Notes under the pieces: generated by a model
Told to the model about the DNA's origin: nothing
The model's database searches: none
What the model saw: only the letters and a program-made list of their open reading frames with translations
DNA from: Hydrangea macrophylla
Lineage: Eukaryota; Streptophyta; Magnoliopsida; Cornales; Hydrangeaceae
Assembly: GCA_033977485.1 (NCBI GenBank)
Contig: CM066992.1
Coordinates: 99,522,140-99,586,139, forward strand
Direction of reading: 5' to 3'
Length of the DNA: 64,000 bases
Program-made: the position numbers and the translations under genes
Shown: piece after piece, positions 33,376 through 43,769 of the stretch
Position numbering within the stretch: the first letter of the stretch is position 1
Layout: every line of letters begins with the position of its first letter

Positions 33376-34047
33376 ATTCAGCACCTTAATATTTAAAAAA
33401 AAAAAAAAGGCTATCCTCAAATGAAATTGTCCAATTTGGGTATTTTAGATTTGTTTGAAATGACAATTTTACCTTTTCTTTTTTGATCCATTTTCCTTTA
33501 ATGATTATTTTGAGTTTTTGTCATTTTGTGAGAGTATGTTGGTCATTTCAACTTTTAAAATTTACTCTAGAAATGATAATTCAATCAACTTTTCAAATGA
33601 TAATTACAAATATTTACAATTTGGTTCAACTTTAAAATTAAATTAATCTAAAAATGATGTTTCAATAAACTTTTCAACCAATAAATACAAATATTTACAA
33701 TATGGTTCAAAAAAGAAGTCAACAATTGTAGGTTGTGCCTTGTTTGGCACAACTGCTTTTCGGCTTTGTGGTTTGCGTGTTTTTTATTTCTTCTCAAACA
33801 AGTCACTAACTTGTTTGGTTTTTTTTTTTTTTGGTGTTTTGTTTTGTTTGGTTTTGTTTTTAATTTTTGGGATTTTCCCAAACAAACAACTAACACAAAC
33901 AAGGCACAACACAACCCAAATTGGGCTATGCCTTGTTTGGTTTGTTTTGTTTTGTTTTTCTTTTTTTGGTTTTCCAAATCAAAGCACTAACATTTGTTTG
34001 TATTTTTTGTATTGTTTTTTTCAAAAAAATTCTTCAATTTAATTTTA
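33376..34047. other. Intergenic; GCCTTGTTTGG repeat patch
   Basis: No gene. The first half is AT-rich. From about 33733 to 34000 the words GCCTTGTTTGG and CCAAACAAGGC recur in both orientations amid TTTTGTTT tracts, echoing the Helitron array at 17780-18160. This may be a decayed fold-back element. It ends at the MULE end GGGCAAATTTC. Confidence 0.5.
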
Positions 34048-34143
34048 GGGCAAATTTCATTTACCTCCCCTGAGGTTTGACACGATCACACTCGCCACCC
34101 CTTACGTTTGGAAAATCACACTTACCCCGCGTATGATATATTG

Positions 34144-34722
34144 TGATGATGCCAAAAATTGGTAAGAATAAAGTAGAGTAATTTAAGGAGAGAGAGAGAG
34201 AGTGAGAGACTATTTTTTGTATGTGGTTCGGCCCTGTTAATGAAGGTACCTACGTCCACGGGTGTGTCTGAGCACGTTCACTAGCAGATCACCGGCGGGC
34301 CTGGTGAGCCAACAAAGAGGGGCGGCACTACCAGTAATACCGGCCGGGTGTATGCGTATAATGGTGAATTTTGTAGAGGTGCTGTGTAGACTAAAGAGTT
34401 ATCGGCCCCCTCAATGGGGGGTGAGAGGTCTCTTTTATAGATGTAAGAGACCTACTCTTACATGGATAAGGAAATATAATTCCATTAGGATGTGTTTGAC
34501 ACCAATCAAATAAGTTTCCTAATTGTATTAGGATTGATTGACATTAATTGTGGAGGTTTCCTAATTGGATTAGGAAATAGTTTGCACTTTCCATTAGTCT
34601 TCTAGCTTGAGTAGGAAACTGCCCGTAATACTTGGGATCACGCCCGTGATGATCGGGATCATGTTTGTGGGCCTGGATAGGCTGTTGATTTTGAACCGCT
34701 CGGTCATATTTTGGGCGTATCA
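34144..34722 (-). repeat. 3' LTR of the gag-only element
   Basis: Starts TGATGATGCC, ends GCGTATCA, and is the 3' LTR in element orientation. It begins inside the left terminal repeat of the surrounding MULE. An 83-codon open frame occurs identically in both LTRs and is not considered a gene. Confidence 0.95.
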
Positions 34723-34814
34723 GTTGCCCCCCATTTTCAAGATTGGCCAGATGCTATATCGGGGCAAGTTTGGAAATCAGTTTGATGTTGCTTGCCGATG
34801 TCTGAGTGCTCGTG

Positions 34815-35250
34815 GAAGCTGCCTCGGGGCTTCTGAGCCTGGTGAGTCCTCGGGAACTGACTGAGAATTGAAACCCAGCCTAGCTCGGGACCTTTGGGTG
34901 CTCGGGAACTGACCGGGAGTTGAGACCCGGCCTAATTCGAAGTCTTTGAATGCTCGGGAAGTGACTAAGAGTTGAGACTCAGCCTACTTCGGAGTCTTTT
35001 TTCCTTGAGTTAGCTCCCAGTATGGTTATCTTCTGCCTGTAAACCTTCGTCAAGGCTGTGGGTAGAAGGATTTTACCATGTTGGACAAGCCGACCTAAAG
35101 CGTATTGCTCTAGGGTCCTTTTTTTTATGTTAGCTCCCCAGGATGGTTATCTTCCGCCCGTCCAGCCTTCGGCAAGACTGTTGGGAGAAGAGTTTGACCA
35201 TGTTGGTGGAGCCGACCTAAATCACGTTGCTTTAGGGTCCTTTTGCTCCT
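34815..35250. repeat. Non-coding tandem repeats, blocks 1 and 2
   Basis: Block 1 (about 34840-35005) has three units of about 60 bp built on GCTCGGGAACTGAC and GAGTTGAGACCCGGCCTA. Block 2 (about 35013-35250) has two units of about 120 bp built on GATGGTTATCTTC(C/T)GCC, GACCATGTTGG and GCCGACCTAAA. No frame stays open across them. Their position after gag suggests a structural RNA role (packaging or dimerisation), which is inference. Confidence 0.75.
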
Positions 35251-35572
35251 CTATTGTCGGCCAACCTAAGAGATTTTAGTCACCTCTATCGTCGGTCTGG
35301 ACCTAAGGGGAGTTAATGTCTCTGAGTACTGTAGGTGCTCGGGTTGTCCAAGATTTTGACTTGGTTATCCGCGAGGCCTGTAGATACCCGGTGTGATAAC
35401 CTGTTTAGCTCACTACGCCATCTTGCCCCCCAAGCTTTCGCTAAGACGAGGGTCTTAAAGAGGCTATGATCTGTAGGTAACCGACCTGGAACATGGTGGT
35501 TGCAGGGTCTTTTGAAGCTTGCCATCGTCGGCCACCTAGGGGGTTTGCCCCCATCGTCGGCTGGACCTAAGC

Positions 35573-35765
35573 GAAGCCGGTGCCTCGGGCGTGACCCCGA
35601 GGTCTTTTATGCCTGGGTTCGGAGCCCGAGGTCTTTTTAGTGCCTGAGTTCGGAGCTCGAGGTCTTTTTAGTGCCTCGGGGTTAGGCCCAAGGTCTTTGG
35701 CTGCCTCGGGGTTAGGCCCGAGGTCTTTCTATGCCTCGGGGTTAGGCCCGAGGTCTTTGTATGAG
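35573..35765. repeat. Non-coding tandem repeats, block 3
   Basis: Six units of about 27-34 bp of the form TGCCTCGGGGTTAGGCCC followed by GAGGTCTTT. Each unit contains CCTCGGG and CCCGAGG, so each can form a GC-rich stem-loop. The units differ slightly (the first reads GGGCGTGACCCCGAGG), indicating stepwise amplification. Confidence 0.85.
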
Positions 35766-35855
35766 TTCTCTGACAATCGGTGGAGCCTCATGTGGTGATC
35801 AAGCAAGTACCAATGTAGTCGGGCTCTTCTAGACCGATGGAGACAAGAGGTCGGA

Positions 35856-37268
35856 TCAGGATCGTTGTGCTTCTGACTTCTCTATGCTGGAGACAAAATC
35901 GGAACTGTTTGATCCTGACCAATGTGAAATGGAGATCGGGCCGGGGCTGCCGGACTTAGACCGCTGCGAACTGGAGGTCGGGTCGGGGCTGCCGGGCTCA
36001 GACCGTTGCGAACTGGAGGTCGGGTCGGGACTGCCGGACCCTGCCTGCCGTGAGCCGAAGGAACTGTCAGAATTCCCGGGCTGATCTCGCTTCCGCTTAT
36101 TTCTGGAGGACTCGTTGCTTTCTTGCCCGGTGTCTTTGGTCTTCAGAAACTCTTCAGTGTCAATGTATTTTCCAACCCTCTCAGAGAGCTCGACCAAAGT
36201 TTTCGGTCGGTTTCTGTGGAACGACGCGGCGCACTTGGTGTGTTGAACTCCCGAGCAGAAGGCTATGATGGCGATTGTCTCGTTCAAATTGCGGATTTGA
36301 AGCTTCTGTTGGTTGAACCGGTCGGTGAACTCCTTGAGGGACTCATTATTCCGTTGTCTGACTGTTAGTAGTTGCATGTCTGGCTTTGGCCGCTCGTGCA
36401 TACCGGCGAACTGGTTGATGAACTGCTTGCTGAGTTGTTTGAAACTGCAGACCGATCGGGGCTCCAAGGAGTAAAACCACTGCATGGCCGGGCCTTTCAA
36501 AGTGCTGGGGAAGGCTAGGCAGTGTAGCTCATCGGAGTTGGTGGCTAGGGCCATCTGAGCCTTATAGGTCCGGACGTGGTCGACCGGGCTTTCCAAACCG
36601 TTGTATGAATCTAGCCGAGGCTGCTTAAATTCGCGCGGGATGGAAAACCTCGCGATCTGGCTGGAGAATGGTGTCTCTGTCTCGGTATTAGCTTGATTTG
36701 GAACACAGTTTTGACCAAGTTTTTTGGCCACTTCGTCAATCTGCTTCTGCAAGTCTTTGATTCGGGCTTCCACTTCTTCCCGACCGGAATCTGAGGAACT
36801 AGTCGGGTTGGTGGAAGATGTTTCTTCATGGCGGGGTGCTGTCCTCTGGGATCTGGCTCGGCTATGACTCCGGGTAACCGTTCGCCTAGGGACAACCCGG
36901 CTCTTGACCGAGTGACCCTGGACTGATTCCCGGGCCATATGCCCCTGCCTTTCGTCTCGGGCAGCACGCCCACTGTTGATGTCTCTGGCATCCTCAACAC
37001 GGGACGGGTTGGCTCGGGCACATTGTCTAGTCAAGATCGGTTCCCGACCGTACGTAACATTCCTGAGTCGTTTCTCGACCAATGGAGGATTGCTTTGCTG
37101 GGCTAGCAGGGCTTCAATTTGTTGCTGGATTTGACGCTGGCCCTCCAAGAGTTGTGTAAGGGTTGCGGTGATTTGCTCAGATGTCAGGACTGCTGCAGTC
37201 GACGCCGGGGCCGAAGGAACATCCCGGTCGGACTGCTGGGCAGCCTTCTTACCCTTCTTTGGTGGCAT
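35856..37268 (-). CDS. Retrotransposon Gag (470 aa), intact
   Basis: A single uninterrupted frame beginning about 45 bp inside the PBS. It has a basic N-terminus (MPPKKGKKAAQQSD), a glutamine-rich coiled-coil-like stretch (residues about 30-65), and an Arg/Ser-rich linker (about 100-170). The Retrotrans_gag core at about 200-370 shows SIPREFKQPRLDSYNG, ALATNSDELHCLAF, MQWFYSLEPRS and LTVRQRNNESLKEFTDRF. The C-terminus is a Ser/Gly/Pro repeat (GSPDPTSSSQRS, 3-4 copies). The core resembles Ty3-type Tat-lineage Gags. There is no CCHC zinc knuckle and no protease, so the protein ends where gag-pol would continue. It probably assembles particles in the cytoplasm; the pol donor is unknown. Being intact, it may still be expressed. 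Confidence 0.92.
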   Translation of the reverse strand: MPPKKGKKAAQQSDRDVPSAPASTAAVLTSEQITATLTQLLEGQRQIQQQIEALLAQQSNPPLVEKRLRNVTYGREPILTRQCARANPSRVEDARDINSGRAARDERQGHMARESVQGHSVKSRVVPRRTVTRSHSRARSQRTAPRHEETSSTNPTSSSDSGREEVEARIKDLQKQIDEVAKKLGQNCVPNQANTETETPFSSQIARFSIPREFKQPRLDSYNGLESPVDHVRTYKAQMALATNSDELHCLAFPSTLKGPAMQWFYSLEPRSVCSFKQLSKQFINQFAGMHERPKPDMQLLTVRQRNNESLKEFTDRFNQQKLQIRNLNETIAIIAFCSGVQHTKCAASFHRNRPKTLVELSERVGKYIDTEEFLKTKDTGQESNESSRNKRKRDQPGNSDSSFGSRQAGSGSPDPTSSSQRSEPGSPDPTSSSQRSKSGSPGPISISHWSGSNSSDFVSSIEKSEAQRS

Positions 37269-37329
37269 ATTGATCAGTCAAGAATTTATTGATGAGAAGA
37301 ATTGTCGTTTCCCACAGACGGCGCCAAAC

Positions 37330-37908
37330 TGATGATGCCAAAAATTGGTAAGAATAAAGTAGAGTAATTTAAGGAGAGAGAGAGAGAGTGAGAGACTATT
37401 TTTTGTATGTGGTTCGGCCCTGTTAATGAAGGTACCTACGTCCACGGGTGTGTCTGAGCACGTTCACTAGCAGATCACCGGCGGGCCTGGTGAGCCAACA
37501 AAGAGGGGCGGCACTACCAGTAATACCGGCCGGGTGTATGCGTATAATGGTGAATTTTGTAGAGGTGCTGTGTAGACTAAAGAGTTATCGGCCCCCTCAA
37601 TGGGGGGTGAGAGGTCTCTTTTATAGATGTAAGAGACCTACTCTTACATGGATAAGGAAATATAATTCCATTAGGATGTGTTTGACACCAATCAAATAAG
37701 TTTCCTAATTGTATTAGGATTGATTGACATTAATTGTGGAGGTTTCCTAATTGGATTAGGAAATAGTTTGCACTTTCCATTAGTCTTCTAGCTTGAGTAG
37801 GAAACTGCCCGTAATACTTGGGATCACGCCCGTGATGATCGGGATCATGTTTGTGGGCCTGGATAGGCTGTTGATTTTGAACCGCTCGGTCATATTTTGG
37901 GCGTATCA
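37330..37908 (-). repeat. 5' LTR of the gag-only element
   Basis: Indistinguishable by eye from 34144-34722 over 579 bp. On the minus strand it is the 5' LTR and is followed by the PBS. It contains a short (GA)n tract. The 5-bp TSD TATTG follows at 37909-37913, where the interrupted MULE sequence resumes. Confidence 0.95.
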
Positions 37909-38143
37909 TATTGTAAGTATCACAAACCCCCCTCTGTTAAAATGCCGTAATGAAGTCTAACGACCACAAGCTGAAGTCAGTCCTTTATTTTCCTAAATGT
38001 CAAAATTGCCCCTCCTCACTATATAAAACCTACCCAAATCATGTATTACTCAGAACTTGCATCCCCATCTAATATAAACAAAAAAGAACTTGCGTCCATC
38101 TTCTTCTCTCTCACTCGACCACACAGTGGTTTCGTCTCCTTCC

Positions 38144-39636
38144 TGTTGGGTTTGTGCCCTCAAACCATTACTTTATGTATTAGACATTGACTTTTTAATA
38201 TATGGATATCAGCTTTACATTTCATTATGTATGTTTCTTTCATGAGATGATTGTTTATTCCATAAGTATCATAGTAAGTATTTCGTGTGTGTATGAGATA
38301 CATACAATGAGATACGAATTACTATTCTTTGATACTTAAAGCTTGTCACAGTGGATGATGAGACTGGATATCTCATCAGGTATACACTGTAGCATCATTA
38401 ACTACCATTGGATGGAGTGATAAATCTCAATCACTAGAGTGTGACTCTTGGTTAATATGCTAGTACTTATAGTGCATTGACGGACCTGAGTTTCCTATTG
38501 ACGCTCAATGCTGTCAACAGTCAATAGGAACTCATAACTTGTATAAGGTATGTGTTCTCAATCTTGAGACGATTATGAACACAGACTGTGGATATGGCTG
38601 CTTTGACTTACCAATCAGTGAGGTCTATAAAAGATCAACACCTGGGTATCTTGGGTATGTCATATTCATAGGGTTGTGAACATATATTGTCAAGATAGAA
38701 TCTACCCTCTGTTTCAGAGTAAGCATTCCCTTGAGAATGTCACCATGTCGATTACTGAGTACTGCAGTCTTGTTGATAAGAGTTATCAACATGTTTGGTA
38801 ATCATGAGTAGTGAATGGGACTCAAGGAATACAAGAAGTAATCATGATTCAGGTTGACAGTAACAGTTATCCGACTACCTGAATATGATTACGAATGCTG
38901 ACGGTAGAGGGACATTAGTACAACATACAAGTCTAGTTATCGCTTCGGATATGTTCTTTTGCGTTGGAGTTCAGTTATCGTTTTATAGTGGAGTAAACGT
39001 TAACTGACCAGTTGGTTAGTTTGCTGATCAAAGAGTTTGGTCATGGTAATTAATAAACTGGTCTGAGCCAACAATAAAGAGCCTAGGAGGTCCCACTCTT
39101 AGCTCCGCCAAGATGCTTGGAAAGATGCTTGAGGATGATGTCCAGACAGGTTCGATCGATCGAAGATATCTCGATCGATTGAAGTCTGCAGGTTCGATCG
39201 ATCGAAGATGGTTCGATCGATCGAATGTTCGATCGATCGAAGGCACTTCGATCGCTCGAAGTCTAGGTCGGTTCTGGGAATCTATAAATAGGGCAGCTGC
39301 GTTCTGGAAAAAGTTGTTCGTCGTTTTGAACGTCAGAAGCTGCAGAAACTGTTTTGGAGTCCCAAAACCTTCTCTATCCTCTCCATTAGGGTTCCCACCA
39401 ACCCTAGTCTTTCTGGCAGGCATCCGCAGGAGTCATAAGGGTGAAGATCATCTAGTGGAGGCTGCTGGAAGTTGAAGATCAGAATTGGGTTCAAGACACT
39501 AAGGTATAACTCGTGTCCCCTCTTGTACGCATCTGTAGAATTGACGAGTAGTAGATCCGGGCATGCCAATAAAGTTTCATAACTTGATTTTTCCGCTGCG
39601 CGTTTAAACTTTCCATTTAAACCTGTTTTTCCTTCA
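38144..39636 (+). mobile_element. Solo LTR, copia-type (1493 bp)
   Basis: Begins TGTTGGGTTTGTGCCC and ends TTTTTCCTTCA, flanked by the 5-bp TSD CTTCC (38139-38143, 39637-39641). No PBS or purine tract adjoins. The long LTR with the 5' motif TTGTGCCCTCAAACC and a 3' CCGCTGCGCGTTT block resembles plant copia LTRs. It carries a palindrome array and a TATA box. It lies in the upstream/intron region of the GRF gene of the surrounding MULE. Confidence 0.82.
39151..39290 (+). promoter_or_regulatory. TTCGATCGATCGAA array abutting a TATA box
   Basis: Perfect 14-bp palindromes start at 39151, 39193, 39212 and 39228. Imperfect copies lie near 39171 (CTCGATCGATTGAA) and 39247 (TTCGATCGCTCGAA). TATAAATA follows at 39283-39290, only 22 bp after the last copy, so the array occupies the proximal U3 promoter. 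The arrangement suggests clustered binding sites; the binding factor is unknown. Confidence 0.65.
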
Positions 39637-40016
39637 CTTCCATCACAAAAAGGTACCCTTTTTTTCTTTTTTGTCAATAATTTCTCTTTTAATTTCTCTT
39701 TTAAAAGTTATTTAGATCTTATAATTCCTCCTTGAATCAAAATAATTTCTTTCTCTAATCATCTCCATAATACGAAATGAACAAAGACCTAATTTGACAG
39801 AAATTTGGGGCTTTCTTGCAGAAATTTAGGGTGAGGTTTGAATCACCATTTTAGGGCTTTCTTTCTCTAATCACCTCTCAATGCCCTAATTTAACATAAA
39901 TTTGGGGCGTTATTGCATAAATTTATGGCTTTCTTTGAATCACCATTGTAGGACAATCACCATTGTAGGATTTTTTTTTCTCTAATCATCTCTTTCATTT
40001 TTTCTGCAGTTGACAT

Positions 40017-40391
40017 ATGTCTACTTCAAGTTCAAAAATAAGTAGTTTGGATCTGAGGTACAGGAACAGAACATGCAAGTGTGGAAAAGTTGCAGCTATA
40101 AGGGTAGTTCAATCGGACAAGAATAAAGAGAAGTTGTATTACGTTTGTGACTCCGGCCAATGCAACTTTTGGAGTTGGTGTACCCCTCATTCTGGGATTC
40201 CTGTAAACTCTAAATTTTATAACCAAATTCAATCTCATCAATCACCCCAACCAGATTGACGTGGTGAAGTTCAAGTGCTCACATCAAGGGTACAAATGCT
40301 GGAAAGAAATGAGGCAATGGGGAAGTTAGCATTGAATGTTTGTATATGTTAGGCAGTAATTGCTATGTTAATGGCCTTAGTTAGAAAATGA
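40017..40391 (+). pseudogene. GRF-type zinc-finger protein with coiled coil and TM tail
   Basis: Preceded by a good splice acceptor (TTTTCTGCAG, about 40000-40009). The first 80 codons contain a GRF zinc finger: CKCGKVA, YYVC and CNFWSWC (residues about 21-60). TGA at 40257-40259 stops it, but the same frame continues with a short coiled coil (QVLTSRVQMLERNEA) and a hydrophobic segment (AVIAMLMAL) to TGA 40389-40391, with one more stop at 40350-40352. That three-part layout is common in small plant GRF proteins. GRF fingers bind single-stranded nucleic acid in other families. Its role beside a MULE transposase is unknown. Confidence 0.75.
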
Positions 40392-40635
40392 TAGGAGGGT
40401 TGATTAGTGTTGGACATGGCTGGGTTAGATGTGTATGTTAAGTAGCTTAATGAAGAATTTGATGAAAAAGACTAAAATGTACTTGTTTTGTTCTCTATGT
40501 ATGATAATCTAAATGAATTTTGCAAAATTGGATTGCATTCATGATGTTGCAAAATGTACTTGTTCTCTAGATATCTAGTTTTAATTGATGTATATGGTTC
40601 CTGCAAACCACACATTGACAGTCCTCACCCATGTA

Positions 40636-41433
40636 CTAGTTGATTACTGTATATGGTTCTGACAAAATAGTCATGTAAGGCTTTGATTGACAAAGATCTC
40701 CAAAAATATCCAACAAATAAGACAAGAAGAATATCCAACTATCCTTGCAATCGGTTTCTACCACAGCAATGGCCACTGGGAATAACCAATTGTTTCCATC
40801 AAGAGCAATAGCAACCAATAAAATCCCCTTATAAGGACCCTTCAGATGGGTCCCAACAACACTTGTAAAGGGTATACACCCATCTTTGAAACCATTTTGA
40901 ATTGCAACCAAGCTAATGAACATCCCCTTGAAATTAGGAAGATATGGGTTGGGTAGAACCCTATCAAGCTGTATCTTCACCAAACTCCGAGGATTTGTCA
41001 TTCTGAGTTCATGAGCATACTTGGGTAACTTAGTATAAGCCTTACCATGGTTTTTCTCAATTATATCCAAGGCCTTTCTCTTTCCTATATAAAGTTATAT
41101 CCTCTCTACTTCAACTCTATACGTCTCAACTAGGAAAGTATTGATACTAGCAGCAGTTGTATCAGGGTTGGCTCTCAATGTCTCTACTAGCTTTCCACTA
41201 ATCCAAACTGAGTTTGCTTCAGGGTTTTTGGTTGACCTTTTACATGTATGTTCTGACTGTATAGTCTTATCTTATATGTAACTCCAATAGGCAATTGTGA
41301 GGCATGTATTCTCCAAGAACAACCTTCATTTCCACAATATGCTATTACCCTGCTCTTCTCGTTCTTATCTTTCACAAGCCTGAACCCGTGTTTGATTGCA
41401 AATTCTTTCAAAATAGTCCTAAAGTCAGTAACA
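40636..41433 (-). pseudogene. MULE (MuDR-family) transposase fragment
   Basis: Reading from 41433 down, the N-terminal MuDR domain is visible (EFAIKHGFRLVKDKNEKSR, GCSWRIHAS). A linker with a stop near 41091 and frame changes follows. Then comes the MULE catalytic block PFTSVVGTHLKGPYKGILL, ALDGNNWLFPVA, VETDCKDSWIFFL. The first catalytic Asp, expected in a VDGTHLKG-type motif, is Val here. The N-terminus is truncated at 41434 by an LTR, and the frame ends at 40636 without the C-terminal zinc finger. Clearly inactive. Confidence 0.9.
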
Positions 41434-42000
41434 TCTTGTCACACCCTTTTTGAAGCTTGCATTCATTTTAATAATCATATGTGGGATCATGTGAAGTTAT
41501 TAACGTTGATTAATAATTGAGATGAGTTGGCGTAGGTCAACGATGATGTGTCAATTAAGGACACGGTTGTCAAAGAGTTCACAATGCATTAGCATGATTA
41601 AATGACATTTATATGATTTAAATGTTAATTAAGAGATCTGGTCTTTTATGACTAGTAATTATACATGTTTTGTATAATTTCTGGTAAATTTTGTTATCGT
41701 TTTAGAACATTTTGACCACTGTGGTGAGAACGTGAATGATATGTTACATAAAAGGTAGTTGGGATAGATATTCCACGGAGATTAGTTTTTGGATCCTTAT
41801 TTCAGACCTAAACAGAACTTAGACGAAAACTTTCATAATTTTTAGTTTTCACTCGTGAAATAATAAAGTGGACGTTTAAGACGTTTCGGGAAATAATTAG
41901 AAGTTTTAAGAAACTCGTGGGGAGGTAAACATAATTTTTTAGAGTGTTATCTATAAATAGGAACTTTGGATATTTTGGTCAAAAAGACAACTTTCTAAAA

Positions 42001-42036
<36 letters not shown>

Positions 42037-42717
42037 AAAGAAAGAAAGAAAGAAGGAGATTTGGTGCCACGAGCTTCACGACACCGATCGACGACCGTTC
42101 GTCCGTCAGTTTTTCTCCAAATTCTAGATTTGAACTTGTGGAGGTAAGAGCTTTATTTTGATACCTCTTGGGCCACGTTTGGAAACTTTTTTGAAAATCT
42201 AATTTCTAGAAATTTGGGAAAACCCAGGCAAAACTGATAGGAATCGCGTATAAACTAAGATCCGACGTTTATTTGGGCCTCTAACTGATCCTTCAAAGTT
42301 TTAGTAATATCGCACGAGGTATGAATTATAGATCTATGAAATATATGGAATTTACATGTTTTGAATATCGAGTTGATGATTTAGATCCGGGCAAAATTCA
42401 TGTGTTAATTAGGCTCATCAATTATGCACACGAAAATGTTAAAAAAGCATGTATAACTGTTTATATGAGCATGTTATGTGTCTATTTGGGGCAACAAGGA
42501 GTTTGGTGCAAATTCATTCAGGGGTAAGCTCCTTCTTCGGTCTGGGGATTGTGATATTGTTTGTGTGGTGTCTGGTTTGGAGGAAGGCCCAACCAGTATA
42601 TGGGGTAGGTGGAAGATGTGTGCCTTTCACGGTAGCGGTTTCATTTACTGAATGAACGCGTACCACTCACCCTAGAGACTATTTTGTTGTGTTTTATATG
42701 TTTTAAGCATGGATTGT
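41434..42717 (+). mobile_element. Chromovirus-like LTR, 5' portion
   Basis: Starts TGTCACACCC, a common Ty3 LTR start, directly within the MULE transposase frame. It contains a (GA)n and GAAA tract (42003-42050). A GTGGAGGTAAGAGC stretch at about 42138 resembles the splice-donor-like region of the other chromovirus LTRs. The expected GTGACA end is absent; the sequence stops at the hAT terminus at 42718. Assignment rests on the start motif and layout only. Confidence 0.5.
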
Positions 42718-43488
42718 AGGGGTGTAATTCGGTCGGTTTCGGTTGGTTTTTACCATATTTTGACACCGAACCGATCTTGTCGATTCTAGTATGGAGGGAG
42801 CCGAAACTGACCGAAGAGAAATCGGTGCAGTTCGATTTCGGTTTTAGTCGATTTGGTTCGGTTTGGGCTTGCATGTTGGGCCTCTGTTTGGGCTCGAAAA
42901 AAATTCTAATTTCATGAAATTTTGGACTGATTTACTTTAATTTCCACATCTTCACAAGTTTGGGCCCATATTTTGGGCTGCTTTACTTAAAATTCTACAT
43001 ATCAGTCCACATATAGAAATACGGAGTAATAGAATTCCACATATCAGTCCACATATAGAAATAATAGAATAACCAACCAACCATCCAACCTAATAAGAAT
43101 ATAAGATCAAAAAAAAAAACAACCAACCAAAGTTCAAAACAATCCAAATTCCAAAGTTCCAAAACAAACACAAAATATCAGTACTCCCAGCAAGGCATGT
43201 CAACAATGGCTCAGCCAAAAATAAAAAAATAATAAAAAGGCAATGAAAACAATCCTAATAGGCATTAAATATAATCCAAATCCAAACACATCCAACAGAA
43301 TATCCAAATTCCAAACACACAATAAAACATTTCTTTCCCCATTCGGTGTGAGTTTCCTTTGATTCAAAGTAGCCAAACCTGAAAACAAGACAATGAAATC
43401 AAGAAAATGAATGAGAAAACCATCAATTAAAAATTATAGTCGAGCACTCGAGAAAATAAATCAATTACCTCTATCAAAATAAACATTC

Positions 43489-43769
43489 TTAGTCCTCAAT
43501 GAGAATAGACTCCGATGAAAGCCCGTCCACATTGACTAAATAAAATACAAAAAGTAGATAAGTTACTGAATTGCTCTAAAAGACTAAAAGAGGAAAACAA
43601 AAATACTTGATAAAAGATTTTATTACGTGATTCAAGCATTTCAAATTGTTCAATCTCATCCACAACAACTGGCGATGATGAAGAACGCAACCAATTTTGT
43701 GTGCAAATAAGTGCCTCGACCGTATTAGGCAACAACGAACTTCGGAATGGATCGAGGACACGACCTCCC
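43489..43769 (-). pseudogene. hAT transposase, C-terminal end (hATC domain)
   Basis: Continues the frame broken at 52363: GGRVLDPFRSSLLPNTVEAL followed by ICTQNWLR, the conserved end of the hAT C-terminal dimerisation domain. An intron is likely from 43626 (GT) to 43536 (AG), 91 nt. Splicing it gives a short in-frame final exon ending DGLSSESILIED and stop 43489-43491. The intron is inferred from frame and consensus only. Confidence 0.88.

Larger units (their letters stand above)
34144..37908 (-). mobile_element. Gag-only LTR retrotransposon (TR-GAG type)
   Basis: Two 579-bp LTRs with ends TGATGATGCC and GGGCGTATCA, no difference seen by eye, and a 5-bp TSD TATTG (34139-34143, 37909-37913). 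On the minus strand the PBS TTTGGCGCCGTCTGTGG lies just inside the right LTR (about 37312-37328) and the purine tract AAAATGGGGGGCAAC abuts the left LTR (34723-34737). The interior encodes one Gag and no protease, RT or integrase, and about 1.1 kb of non-coding tandem repeats lies between Gag and the purine tract. This matches terminal-repeat retrotransposons with a GAG domain, which rely on another element's pol. Identical LTRs imply very recent insertion. Confidence 0.93.
34048..41433. mobile_element. Degenerate MULE carrying GRF gene and transposase
   Basis: The left end GGGCAAATTTCATTTACCTC is a typical MULE terminus. Behind it lie a GRF zinc-finger reading frame (40017-40391, plus strand) and a MuDR-like transposase (40636-41433, minus strand) facing it. 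The transposase N-terminus is cut at 41434 by an LTR, and no right terminus was found. Two insertions interrupt the element: a gag-only LTR element (34144-37908) and a solo copia LTR (38144-39636). That the terminus and the two genes belong to one element is an inference from order and spacing. Confidence 0.55.

Noticed and set aside
34262..34513. 83-codon open frame present twice (also 37448-37699)
   Set aside because: The duplication is simply the two identical LTRs. No domain, and it lies antisense to the element.
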